From the NCBI GenBank assembly GCA_017508315.1, contig JAFVZE010000261.1, positions 1 through 5,049 of the forward strand: a stretch of DNA of 5,049 nt, in the 5' to 3' direction. The notes under the pieces are model-generated. The model worked only from the letters and a program-made list of their open reading frames with translations. It ran no database searches and was not told the origin of the DNA. The translations under genes and the position numbers were made by a program. The stretch comes from Kiritimatiellia bacterium. Its GTDB lineage: Bacteria; Verrucomicrobiota; Kiritimatiellia; RFP12; UBA1067. Shown here piece after piece: positions 1 through 5,049 of this stretch (position 1 is its first letter; each line of letters opens with the position of its first letter).

Positions 1-1137
1 AAGCCCGGTGCGATGCATGAGTACAAGGGCAAGGATGACAGCTGGAAGGGTCTTTGCGACGACCCGCAGGTCGATGTCGTCTATATCGCGGCACCCGCTG
101 GGTTGCACGTCGAGATGGAGCTTTACGCTATGCGCGCGGGCAAGCACGTCATGTGCGAAGTGCCCGGCGCACGCCGGATCGAGGAGTGCTGGGAGATCGT
201 CGAGACGAGCGAGAAGACGCGCCGCCACTGCATGATGCTTGAGAACTGCTGCTACGGCGAGACGGAGATGCTGGCGTGGAATCTCGTGCACATGGGCCTT
301 CTCGGGAAGATCACCCATGCCGAAGGCGGGTACATCCACAATCTGACCGAGCGTTCGCTCGCCGACCATTTCCGCAACCGTCACAAGAAGGCATCGCTTT
401 ATTTCTCGGAATACGGCAACACCTATCCGACGCATCCGCTCGGGCCGATCTGCTTCTACATGGATATGAATCGCGGCGACAAGATGGACTATCTCGTTTC
501 CGTTTCGTCCAACGAAGCGGGATGGAGCGAGTACATCAAAGAGACGTTCGGCCCCGAGGACTGGCAGTCGAAGCTCAAGTTCGACAAGTGCGACATGAAT
601 ACGACCATCATCAAGACGGCGCTCGGGCGCACGATCATGCTGCAGCTCGACAAGGCGACGCCGCGGCCGTATTCGCGCATCAATCTCGTACAGGGATCGA
701 AAGGTTGCTTCGCCGACTATCCGCCGCGTCTGGCGATCACCAAGCGCAGCGGCACCCACGCCGGATGGATGGGCGAGAAGGCTTTCGCCGAAGCGCGCAA
801 GAAATATATGCATCCTTTGTGGAAGCAGGTCGGTCAGGCCGCGAAGACGCTCGGCGGACACGGCGGCATGGACTTCATCATGGACTTGAGGTGGGTGTAC
901 TGCCTGCAGAACGGTCTGCCGCTCGACATGGACGTCTACGATCTCGCGTCGTGGAGTTCGATCGTTCCGTGTTCGGCAAAATCATGCCGCAACATGGGCG
1001 AGCGCGTGGAGATTCCCGATTTCACGAGAGGGGCGTGGAAGAACGCCAAGCCGATCCATATCGGCGACATCGATCTCAAGAAGATGGGTTTTGATCCCGA
1101 CAAGGTCAAGAAAGACGACAAACAGCTTAGCGTTTAA
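1..1137 (+). CDS. Gfo/Idh/MocA-fold protein, GH109-like (NAD-dependent alpha-N-acetylgalactosaminidase family), 5' truncated by window edge
   Basis: The frame is open from base 1, so the gene starts upstream; the ATG at 13 is probably internal, because the N-terminal Rossmann glycine motif is missing (roughly 60-110 residues, judged from family lengths of about 440-470). What remains begins in the nucleotide-binding domain, with VDVVYIAAP at 70-96 and AGKHVMCEVPG at 136-168. Ordinary Gfo/Idh/MocA dehydrogenases usually have E-K-P here; E-V-P is typical of GH109. Further GH109-like blocks are HCMMLENCCYG (226-258), HAEGGYIHNL (316-345), TYPTHPLGP (421-447), RPYSRINLVQGSKG (664-705), GGHGGMDF (853-876) and NGLPLDMDVYD. 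From memory, the Tyr of the AEGxYIH block and the His of THxLGP are candidate catalytic residues; both are present. GH109 enzymes use bound NAD to cleave alpha-GalNAc by oxidation and elimination, with no net redox change. The specific substrate is inferred. A signal peptide cannot be judged. An alternative is a sugar dehydrogenase acting with the aminotransferase that follows 25 bases later. Confidence 0.85.
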   Translation, partial: KPGAMHEYKGKDDSWKGLCDDPQVDVVYIAAPAGLHVEMELYAMRAGKHVMCEVPGARRIEECWEIVETSEKTRRHCMMLENCCYGETEMLAWNLVHMGLLGKITHAEGGYIHNLTERSLADHFRNRHKKASLYFSEYGNTYPTHPLGPICFYMDMNRGDKMDYLVSVSSNEAGWSEYIKETFGPEDWQSKLKFDKCDMNTTIIKTALGRTIMLQLDKATPRPYSRINLVQGSKGCFADYPPRLAITKRSGTHAGWMGEKAFAEARKKYMHPLWKQVGQAAKTLGGHGGMDFIMDLRWVYCLQNGLPLDMDVYDLASWSSIVPCSAKSCRNMGERVEIPDFTRGAWKNAKPIHIGDIDLKKMGFDPDKVKKDDKQLSV

Positions 1138-1148
1138 CCGATAAAGGC

Positions 1149-1155
1149 AAAGGAG
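1149..1155 (+). promoter_or_regulatory. Ribosome binding site of the DegT-family gene
   Basis: AAAGGAG lies 7 bases before the ATG at 1163. This is a strong Shine-Dalgarno match and fixes the start of the aminotransferase. The 25-base gap after the preceding stop codon holds no promoter or terminator that I can see, which favours translation from a shared mRNA. Confidence 0.85.
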
Positions 1156-1162
1156 TTAGAAA

Positions 1163-2485
1163 ATGGGCAAAGAGACATCAGACTTCCGTTACAATACCGG
1201 AGCTACCAAAGTGCCGTGGGCGGCTGTGGGCGAAAACTACAACCTTCAGGACACAATGGAGTTCGTCAAGTTCCTGATGGGCGGCAAGGGCAAAGAATAT
1301 AATGCCGCGCTCAAAGAAGTCGGCACGGCGCTCGCTAATCTTTCTAAGGTTTCGACGCCTCCCGGCAAATTGTCGATGGGCGACAAGGTCGCGGAAGTCG
1401 AGAAGATGATCGACAAGTATCTCGGCGTGGAGGAGGGCAGCTCGCTTTTCGTGAGCAACTGCACCGCCGCGCTCGAACTCGGCTACCGCTACGCCGGCAT
1501 CGGACCGGGCGATGAAGTGATCGTTCCGTCCAACACCTTCATCGCCACCGTCGCCTATCCGCTTTCGGTCGGCGCGAAGCTCGTCTTCGCCGACGTCGAT
1601 CCGGTGACGGTCAACATCGATCCCAAGGATATCGCTAAGAAGATCACCAAAAAGACGAAAATCATCGTTCCGGTGCACATCGGCGGCTATCCCTGCGACA
1701 TGGATGCGATCATGAAGCTCGCCAGGAAGCACGACATCGTCGTCATGGAAGATGCCGCGCACGGTTTCGGCGGCGAGTACAAGGGCCGCAAGCTCGGCAC
1801 GATCGGCCACTTCGGCTGTTTCAGCTTCCACGAGGTGAAGAACTGCACCAGTCTCGGCGAGGGCGGCGTTTTCGTTTCCAACGTCAAAGCCTACCGCGGC
1901 GAAGCGCGCCGTGCGCGCTTCCTCGGCGTCGACTTCAGCTCCAAAATCAAGAACTGGCTCTACAACATCTCGCTCATCAAGGGCAAGGGCGATGTCGTCT
2001 ATCAGGCGTCGAACAACGCTTCGGTGACCGAGATCCAGGCGATCGCGCTCATGCAGCAGGTGAAGCGCTACGGCAGGATTCTCGCCGAGCGCAAGCGCGA
2101 GGCGACCTATATGACCAAGCGCCTTTCCGGAGTACCGGGCATTCTGCCGCAGGATCTCGGAAATGCCGACATGAAGCCGACCTTCCATCTCTACCAGCTT
2201 CAGATCGACCCCAAGATCGTCGGCGGCGACGTGCAGACCCTGAAGGCGAAGCTTGAGGAAAAGGGCGTCACCAACATTCCGCACTTCGGTCCCATCTACC
2301 GTTTTGCCGCCTCCATCGGCCGCGGATTCGACGAGAAGAAGATCGCCAAGACCTGTCCGGTCACCGAGTATGTCTTCGACAAGTGCTATACGCACCTGCC
2401 GATCTACGGGCTCACGAAGGATCAGCTCAAGTTCATGGCCGACGCGATCATCGAATCGGTCGCTGAAATGAGAGCCGGAAAGTAA
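1163..2485 (+). CDS. DegT/DnrJ/EryC1/StrS-family PLP-dependent aminotransferase
   Basis: A complete 440-residue protein with the fold-type I aminotransferase signature of the sugar aminotransferase family. Visible blocks are the helix GDKVAEVEKMIDKYLGV (about 73-89), SNCTAALELGYRYAGIGPGDEVIVPSNTF (99-126; cofactor phosphate region), DVDPVTVNID (144-153), VHIGGYPCDMD (171-181), MEDAAHGFGGEYKGRK (195-210; Asp197 should contact the pyridine nitrogen) and FSFHEVKNCTSLGEGG (220-235; Lys226 is the expected Schiff-base lysine). The lysine argues for a true aminotransferase rather than a ColD/RfbH-type dehydratase, which has His there. The family usually transfers an amino group from glutamate or glutamine to a keto-sugar in the cytoplasm. 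The protein is longer than the usual 370-400 residues because of extra sequence at about 42-72, and the usual G-N-Y-R-type block before the E-x-Q-A helix reads SNNASVTEIQA (283-293). The substrate cannot be named from sequence. Confidence 0.92.
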   Translation: MGKETSDFRYNTGATKVPWAAVGENYNLQDTMEFVKFLMGGKGKEYNAALKEVGTALANLSKVSTPPGKLSMGDKVAEVEKMIDKYLGVEEGSSLFVSNCTAALELGYRYAGIGPGDEVIVPSNTFIATVAYPLSVGAKLVFADVDPVTVNIDPKDIAKKITKKTKIIVPVHIGGYPCDMDAIMKLARKHDIVVMEDAAHGFGGEYKGRKLGTIGHFGCFSFHEVKNCTSLGEGGVFVSNVKAYRGEARRARFLGVDFSSKIKNWLYNISLIKGKGDVVYQASNNASVTEIQAIALMQQVKRYGRILAERKREATYMTKRLSGVPGILPQDLGNADMKPTFHLYQLQIDPKIVGGDVQTLKAKLEEKGVTNIPHFGPIYRFAASIGRGFDEKKIAKTCPVTEYVFDKCYTHLPIYGLTKDQLKFMADAIIESVAEMRAGK

Positions 2486-2503
2486 GAGTCTTTCGTCTGT
2501 CGC

Positions 2504-2532
2504 TTGAAACCGCCGGGCTGATTTGGTATAAT
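2504..2532 (+). promoter_or_regulatory. Sigma-70-type promoter for the aldolase gene (and probably purM and mutS)
   Basis: The -35 box TTGAAA (2504-2509) and the -10 box TATAAT (2527-2532) are separated by exactly 17 bases, and a TG at 2524-2525 makes an extended -10. The predicted start of transcription is about 2538-2541, inside a run of five A residues, giving a leader of about 40 bases before the ATG at 2581. The match to the housekeeping consensus is nearly perfect, as expected for a highly expressed glycolytic gene. The -10 box lies between the arms of the inverted repeat, so access by RNA polymerase may be controlled. Confidence 0.8.
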
Positions 2533-2550
2533 AACCAAAAATCAGCCCGG
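2513..2550 (+). repeat. Perfect 12-base inverted repeat around the -10 box; possible operator or terminator hairpin
   Basis: CCGGGCTGATTT (2513-2524) is the exact reverse complement of AAATCAGCCCGG (2539-2550). The pairing can extend inward with GGT/ACC (2525-2527 with 2534-2536) across a two-base bulge, leaving a 6-base loop. The left arm starts 28 bases after the aminotransferase stop, so read-through RNA would form a stable hairpin there. The classical U-run does not follow directly: the next bases are TAGCGGG and only then TTTTATT. The repeat straddles a promoter, so it could equally be a dyad operator for a DNA-binding protein. The sequence alone does not decide between these. Confidence 0.8.
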
Positions 2551-2564
2551 TAGCGGGTTTTATT
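2544..2564 (+). terminator. Small hairpin followed by a U-rich run in the aldolase leader (weak terminator-like element)
   Basis: CCCG (2546-2549), loop GTAG, and CGGG (2554-2557) form a short stem, extendable in RNA by a G-U and an A-U pair, followed immediately by TTTTATT. It resembles a minimal intrinsic terminator or pause site. Its left arm is also the right arm of the large inverted repeat, so the two hairpins exclude each other. The short stem makes real termination doubtful. Confidence 0.35.
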
Positions 2565-2565
2565 C

Positions 2566-2571
2566 AAGGAG
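2566..2571 (+). promoter_or_regulatory. Ribosome binding site of the aldolase gene
   Basis: AAGGAG lies 9 bases before the ATG at 2581. It is strong and well placed, and it supports this start rather than the next in-frame ATG. Confidence 0.85.
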
Positions 2572-2580
2572 AACACCAAA

Positions 2581-3579
2581 ATGGTCAGTTACAAGGAACT
2601 TGGTCTCGTCAATACCAAGAAGATGTTTGCCAAGGCGGTCAAGGGCGGTTATGCCATCCCCGCTTTCAACTTCAACACGATGGAGCAGATGCAGGCCATC
2701 GTCCAGGCGGCGGTTGAAACGAAGTCTCCCGTCATCATGCAGGTTTCCAAGGGTGCGCGCAAGTACGCCAACCCCACCATTCTGCGTTATATGGCGCAGG
2801 GCGCGGTCGAATACGCCAAGGAACTCGGCTGCAAGAAGCCGCAGATCGTTCTCCACCTCGACCACGGCGACAGCTACGAGACCTGCAAGAGCTGCATCGA
2901 CAGCGGTTTCTCGTCCGTCATGATCGACGGCAGCCACCTCCCTTTCGCCGAGAACATCAAACTCACGAAGAAGGTCGTCGCCTACGCCCACAAGCACGAT
3001 GTCACCGTTGAGGCCGAACTCGGCGTTCTCGCTGGCGTCGAGGACGAGGTTTCCGCCGCCGAATCGCACTACACCAAGCCCGAGGAAGTCGTCGAATTCG
3101 CGACCAAGACCGGCTGCGACTCGCTCGCCATCTCCATCGGCACCAGCCACGGCGCCTACAAGTTCACGCGTGAACAGTGCACGCTCGACAAGAAGACCGG
3201 CAAGCTCGTCCCGCCGCCCTTGGCTTTCGACATCCTCAAGGCCATCGAGAAGAAGCTTCCCGGCTTCCCGATCGTTCTTCACGGTTCTTCCTCCGTTCCG
3301 CAGGACGAGGTTGACACGATCAACAAGTTCGGCGGCAAGCTTCCCGATGCGGTCGGCATTCCTGAAGCGCAGCTTCGCAAGGCCGCCAAGAGCGCGGTTT
3401 GCAAGATCAACATCGACAGCGACTCGCGTCTCGCCATGACGGCCGCGATCCGCAAGCACTTCGCCGAGAATCCCGGACACTTCGATCCGCGCCAGTATCT
3501 CACTCCCGCGCGCGAGAACATGAAGAAGATGTACGTTCACAAGATTCTCAAGGTGCTCGGCTCGAACGACAAGCTTTGA
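2581..3579 (+). CDS. fba: Class II (zinc-dependent) fructose-bisphosphate aldolase
   Basis: A complete 332-residue protein that reversibly cleaves fructose-1,6-bisphosphate to dihydroxyacetone phosphate and glyceraldehyde-3-phosphate in the cytoplasm, serving glycolysis and gluconeogenesis. The class II pattern is clear. GYAIPAFNFNTMEQMQAI (23-40) is the first strand and substrate region. VLHLDHGDS (90-98) carries the expected catalytic Asp94 and zinc ligand His95. MIDGSHLPFAENI (114-126), VEAELGVLAGVEDE (143-156), SIGTSHGAYKF (185-195; zinc ligand His190), VLHGSSSVP (232-240; zinc ligand His234) and INIDSDSRLAMT (276-287; phosphate and dihydroxyacetone-phosphate binding) follow in order. Length is normal for the family. 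It has its own strong promoter and Shine-Dalgarno site. A related specificity (tagatose- or sedoheptulose-bisphosphate) cannot be fully excluded, but a highly expressed housekeeping aldolase is the best reading. purM follows after 48 bases with no visible terminator. Confidence 0.95.
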   Translation: MVSYKELGLVNTKKMFAKAVKGGYAIPAFNFNTMEQMQAIVQAAVETKSPVIMQVSKGARKYANPTILRYMAQGAVEYAKELGCKKPQIVLHLDHGDSYETCKSCIDSGFSSVMIDGSHLPFAENIKLTKKVVAYAHKHDVTVEAELGVLAGVEDEVSAAESHYTKPEEVVEFATKTGCDSLAISIGTSHGAYKFTREQCTLDKKTGKLVPPPLAFDILKAIEKKLPGFPIVLHGSSSVPQDEVDTINKFGGKLPDAVGIPEAQLRKAAKSAVCKINIDSDSRLAMTAAIRKHFAENPGHFDPRQYLTPARENMKKMYVHKILKVLGSNDKL

Positions 3580-3611
3580 TCTTCAGTTAAACAGGCCAAC
3601 AATCCAAATCC

Positions 3612-3617
3612 AGGGGA
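3612..3617 (+). promoter_or_regulatory. Ribosome binding site of purM
   Basis: AGGGGA lies 10 bases before the ATG at 3628. It is a moderate Shine-Dalgarno site that supports this start. The 48-base gap after the aldolase gene shows no convincing -35/-10 pair or terminator hairpin, so purM is probably read from the aldolase promoter. Confidence 0.65.
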
Positions 3618-3627
3618 CTTCAAGCTC

Positions 3628-4677
3628 ATGCCCAAAGAACAGAGACCGGTAAAGTCGGCGTACGCGCAGGCGGGCGTCAACATCGACGTCAAGATGAACG
3701 CCGTCGGCTCCATCAAGCAGATGGTCGCTTCGACGAAAACCGCCAACGTGATCGGCAATATCGGCGCGTTCGGCGGGCTGCACAAAGTCCCTTCGGGCAA
3801 GGATATGATTCTGGTCGCTTCGGCCGACGGCGTCGGCACGAAGCTCAAGGTCGCGGCCATGATGAATCGGCACGACACCGTCGGACAGGATATCGTCAAC
3901 CACTGCGTGAACGATATCCTCGTCCAGGGCGCGAAGCCGCTTTTCTTCATGGACTACGTCGGCACGGCCAAGGTCGATCCTGTCCAGTTCAAGCAGGTCG
4001 TGAGCGGTCTGTGCAAGGCCTGCAAGGAAAACAAGATGGCGCTTCTCGGCGGCGAAACCGCCGAGATGCCCGGCCTTTATCCCGCCGGAGAGTATGACCT
4101 TGTCGGTACCATCGTCGGGTGCGTTTCGCGCAAGGCGCTCATAACCGGCAAGTCGATCCGCGCCGGGGACGTCATCATCGGTTTCCCCTCCGGCGGTCTC
4201 CAGACCAACGGCTTTTCGCTCGCTCGCCGCGTCGTGTTCGATCTCTGCCAGTGCAGCTGGAAGGACAAGCTGCCGGGTACGGATCAGACTTTCGGCGATG
4301 CGCTTCTCGCGGTGCACAAGAGTTTCCTCAAGCCCGTCTCCAAGCTCATGGAGCGCAAGATCAAGATCAACGGCATGGCGCACATCACCGGCGGAGGCTT
4401 CCCGGACAACATTCCGCGTGTTCTGCCGAAGGTCTGCAACGCCGAGATCGACCGAGCCTCCTGGCAGGTGCCTACGATCTTCAAGTTCATCGAGCGTCAG
4501 GGCAAGGTCGACCGCGACGAGATGTACCGGGTCTTCAACATGGGTATAGGTTTCGTGGTCATTCTCCCGAAGAACCAGCTCGTGAAGGCGACGAACATTC
4601 TCAAGGCCATGCATCAGCCCTACAATGTCATCGGCGTCATCCGCAAGGGCAAGGGCGTGGTGACATACAAGAACTGA
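3628..4677 (+). CDS. purM: Phosphoribosylformylglycinamidine cyclo-ligase (AIR synthetase)
   Basis: A complete 349-residue protein for the fifth step of de novo purine synthesis: ATP-dependent ring closure of formylglycinamidine ribonucleotide to aminoimidazole ribonucleotide, in the cytoplasm. Diagnostic PurM blocks appear in order: SAYAQAGVNID (10-20), GAFGGL (46-51), SADGVGTKLK (65-74), CVNDILVQGAKPLFFMDYVGTAKVD (93-117), LLGGETAEMPGLY (139-151), the GDVIIGFPSGGLQTNGFSLAR stretch (180-200), HITGGGFPDNIPRVLP (252-267), and W-x-VP-x-IF through FNMGIGF (279-309). The length is typical and no domain is missing. The gene ends in a double stop (TGA TAA), and mutS begins 7 bases after the first stop, so the two are almost certainly cotranscribed. 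No other purine gene is visible here, so it lies outside a classical pur operon, at least within this window. Confidence 0.97.
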   Translation: MPKEQRPVKSAYAQAGVNIDVKMNAVGSIKQMVASTKTANVIGNIGAFGGLHKVPSGKDMILVASADGVGTKLKVAAMMNRHDTVGQDIVNHCVNDILVQGAKPLFFMDYVGTAKVDPVQFKQVVSGLCKACKENKMALLGGETAEMPGLYPAGEYDLVGTIVGCVSRKALITGKSIRAGDVIIGFPSGGLQTNGFSLARRVVFDLCQCSWKDKLPGTDQTFGDALLAVHKSFLKPVSKLMERKIKINGMAHITGGGFPDNIPRVLPKVCNAEIDRASWQVPTIFKFIERQGKVDRDEMYRVFNMGIGFVVILPKNQLVKATNILKAMHQPYNVIGVIRKGKGVVTYKN

Positions 4678-4684
4678 TAAAACA

Positions 4685-5049
4685 TTGGCTGCGGAACTGA
4701 CCCCGATGATGCGGCAGTACCTCGCGATCAAGCGCGAGGTACCGGAGGGGGCGATTCTGATGTTCCGCCTCGGCGACTTCTACGAAATGTTCGGGGAAGA
4801 CGCCGTCGTGGCCGCGCCGATAATGGGCGCTACCCTCACCCGCCGCGGTTCGCAGCAGATGTGCGGAGTTCCGCACCATGCGCTCAACACCTATCTCGCC
4901 AAACTGATCAGGGCCGGCAAGACCGCCGCTCTGTGCGAGCAGGTGGAAGATCCAAAGACCGTCAAAGGCCTTGTGCGTCGCGAAGTGACGCGGATAATAA
5001 CCCCCGGCACGGTCACCGAAGACGGTCTTTTGGACGAGACTTCCAACAA
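4685..5049 (+). CDS. mutS: DNA mismatch repair protein MutS, N-terminal part (3' end beyond window)
   Basis: The frame is open to the window end and encodes about 121 residues of the roughly 850-900 expected. MutS binds mismatches and small loops in DNA as a dimer and starts methyl-directed or nick-directed repair with MutL. The mismatch-recognition domain I is plain: LTPMMRQYLAIK (5-16), MFRLGDFYEMF (26-36), in which Phe32 and Glu34 match the Phe and Glu of the F-x-E motif that contacts the mismatch, then LTRRG, CGVPHHALNTYLAKLI and CEQVEDP through ITPGTV. The start is taken as TTG at 4685. No in-frame ATG lies between the upstream stop (4661-4663) and this TTG, and the family usually has a few residues before the TPMM block. 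The next candidate, ATG at 4706, would begin inside that block. No clear Shine-Dalgarno site precedes the TTG, so translation may be coupled to purM, whose stop is 7 bases upstream. Confidence 0.95.
   Translation, partial: MAAELTPMMRQYLAIKREVPEGAILMFRLGDFYEMFGEDAVVAAPIMGATLTRRGSQQMCGVPHHALNTYLAKLIRAGKTAALCEQVEDPKTVKGLVRREVTRIITPGTVTEDGLLDETSN
4717..4742 (+). repeat. Perfect 10-base inverted repeat early in mutS (stem-loop)
   Basis: GTACCTCGCG (4717-4726) and CGCGAGGTAC (4733-4742) are exact reverse complements around the 6-base loop ATCAAG. In mRNA this would be a strong stem-loop starting 32 bases after the TTG start codon. It encodes part of YLAIKREVP. There is no U-run behind it, so it is not an intrinsic terminator. 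It may be chance, or it may affect translation of mutS. Confidence 0.75.

Noticed and set aside
1979..1990. Recurrent GGGCAAGGGC-type strings (near 1281, 1980 and 4647)
   Set aside because: Each encodes Gly/Lys-rich stretches (GGKGK, KGKG) in unrelated genes. They are too short and too codon-driven to be a repeat family.
1178..2395. Long open frame on the minus strand opposite the aminotransferase gene
   Set aside because: It encodes a protein biased to D, E, R, L, V and A with no recognisable motif, which is the usual shadow of GC-biased codons on the other strand. It lies entirely opposite a gene with strong family motifs.
2560..3540. Long open frame on the minus strand opposite the aldolase gene
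   Set aside because: It has the same shadow composition and no motif, and the sense strand clearly codes for the aldolase with its own promoter and ribosome binding site.
3580..3627. Possible promoter or terminator between the aldolase gene and purM
   Set aside because: No -35/-10 pair with reasonable spacing and no GC-rich stem with a U-run could be found in these 48 bases.
4044..4066. Perfect 9-base inverted repeat inside purM (TCTCGGCGG, loop CGAAA, CCGCCGAGA)
   Set aside because: It falls on codons for the invariant L-G-G-E-T-A-E-M motif. GC-rich codons for Gly-Gly and Thr-Ala-Glu make the match on their own, and it is deep inside the gene with no U-run.
3583..4731. Minus-strand open frame of 382 residues covering all of purM
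   Set aside because: The acidic, low-complexity composition and full overlap with purM mark it as a shadow frame. The length alone comes from the rarity of stop codons opposite GC-rich codons.

Overview
The window looks like ordinary bacterial chromosome: five genes, all on the plus strand, tightly packed and moderately GC-rich by eye, with Shine-Dalgarno sites and one very clear sigma-70-type promoter. The two outer genes run off the edges. No phage, transposon, tRNA, rRNA or CRISPR signal is visible. The gene set (a GH109-like member of the Gfo/Idh/MocA fold, a DegT-type aminotransferase, a class II aldolase of about 330 residues, and purM next to mutS) would fit an uncultured member of the PVC group such as Lentisphaerota or Kiritimatiellota. 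That taxonomic guess is weak and rests on remembered protein similarity.

Region 1 (1-2485) is carbohydrate or amino-sugar related. It holds the C-terminal four fifths or so of a Gfo/Idh/MocA-fold protein that closely matches what I know of the NAD-dependent glycosidases of family GH109. After 25 bases comes a complete PLP-dependent DegT/DnrJ/EryC1/StrS sugar aminotransferase. The tight spacing and strong Shine-Dalgarno site suggest one transcript.

Region 2 (2486-2580) is the only real intergenic space. It carries a near-consensus promoter (TTGAAA, 17-base spacer, extended -10 TGGTATAAT). The -10 box sits in the centre of a 12-base perfect inverted repeat. The same bases could be a hairpin at the end of the upstream transcript and an operator or start-site element for the downstream genes. 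This is the most interesting non-coding feature in the window.

Region 3 (2581-5049) is housekeeping: a class II fructose-bisphosphate aldolase (glycolysis/gluconeogenesis), purM (fifth step of purine synthesis) and the start of mutS (mismatch repair). No terminator is visible between them, and purM and mutS are only 7 bases apart, so all three may be read from the promoter at 2504-2532. mutS appears to start at TTG, and a perfect 10-base stem-loop lies just inside its coding sequence.

I see no clear evidence of a previously undescribed system. The items worth a second look are the promoter-in-palindrome, the pairing of a GH109-like oxidoreductase with an aminotransferase, and the start region of mutS.
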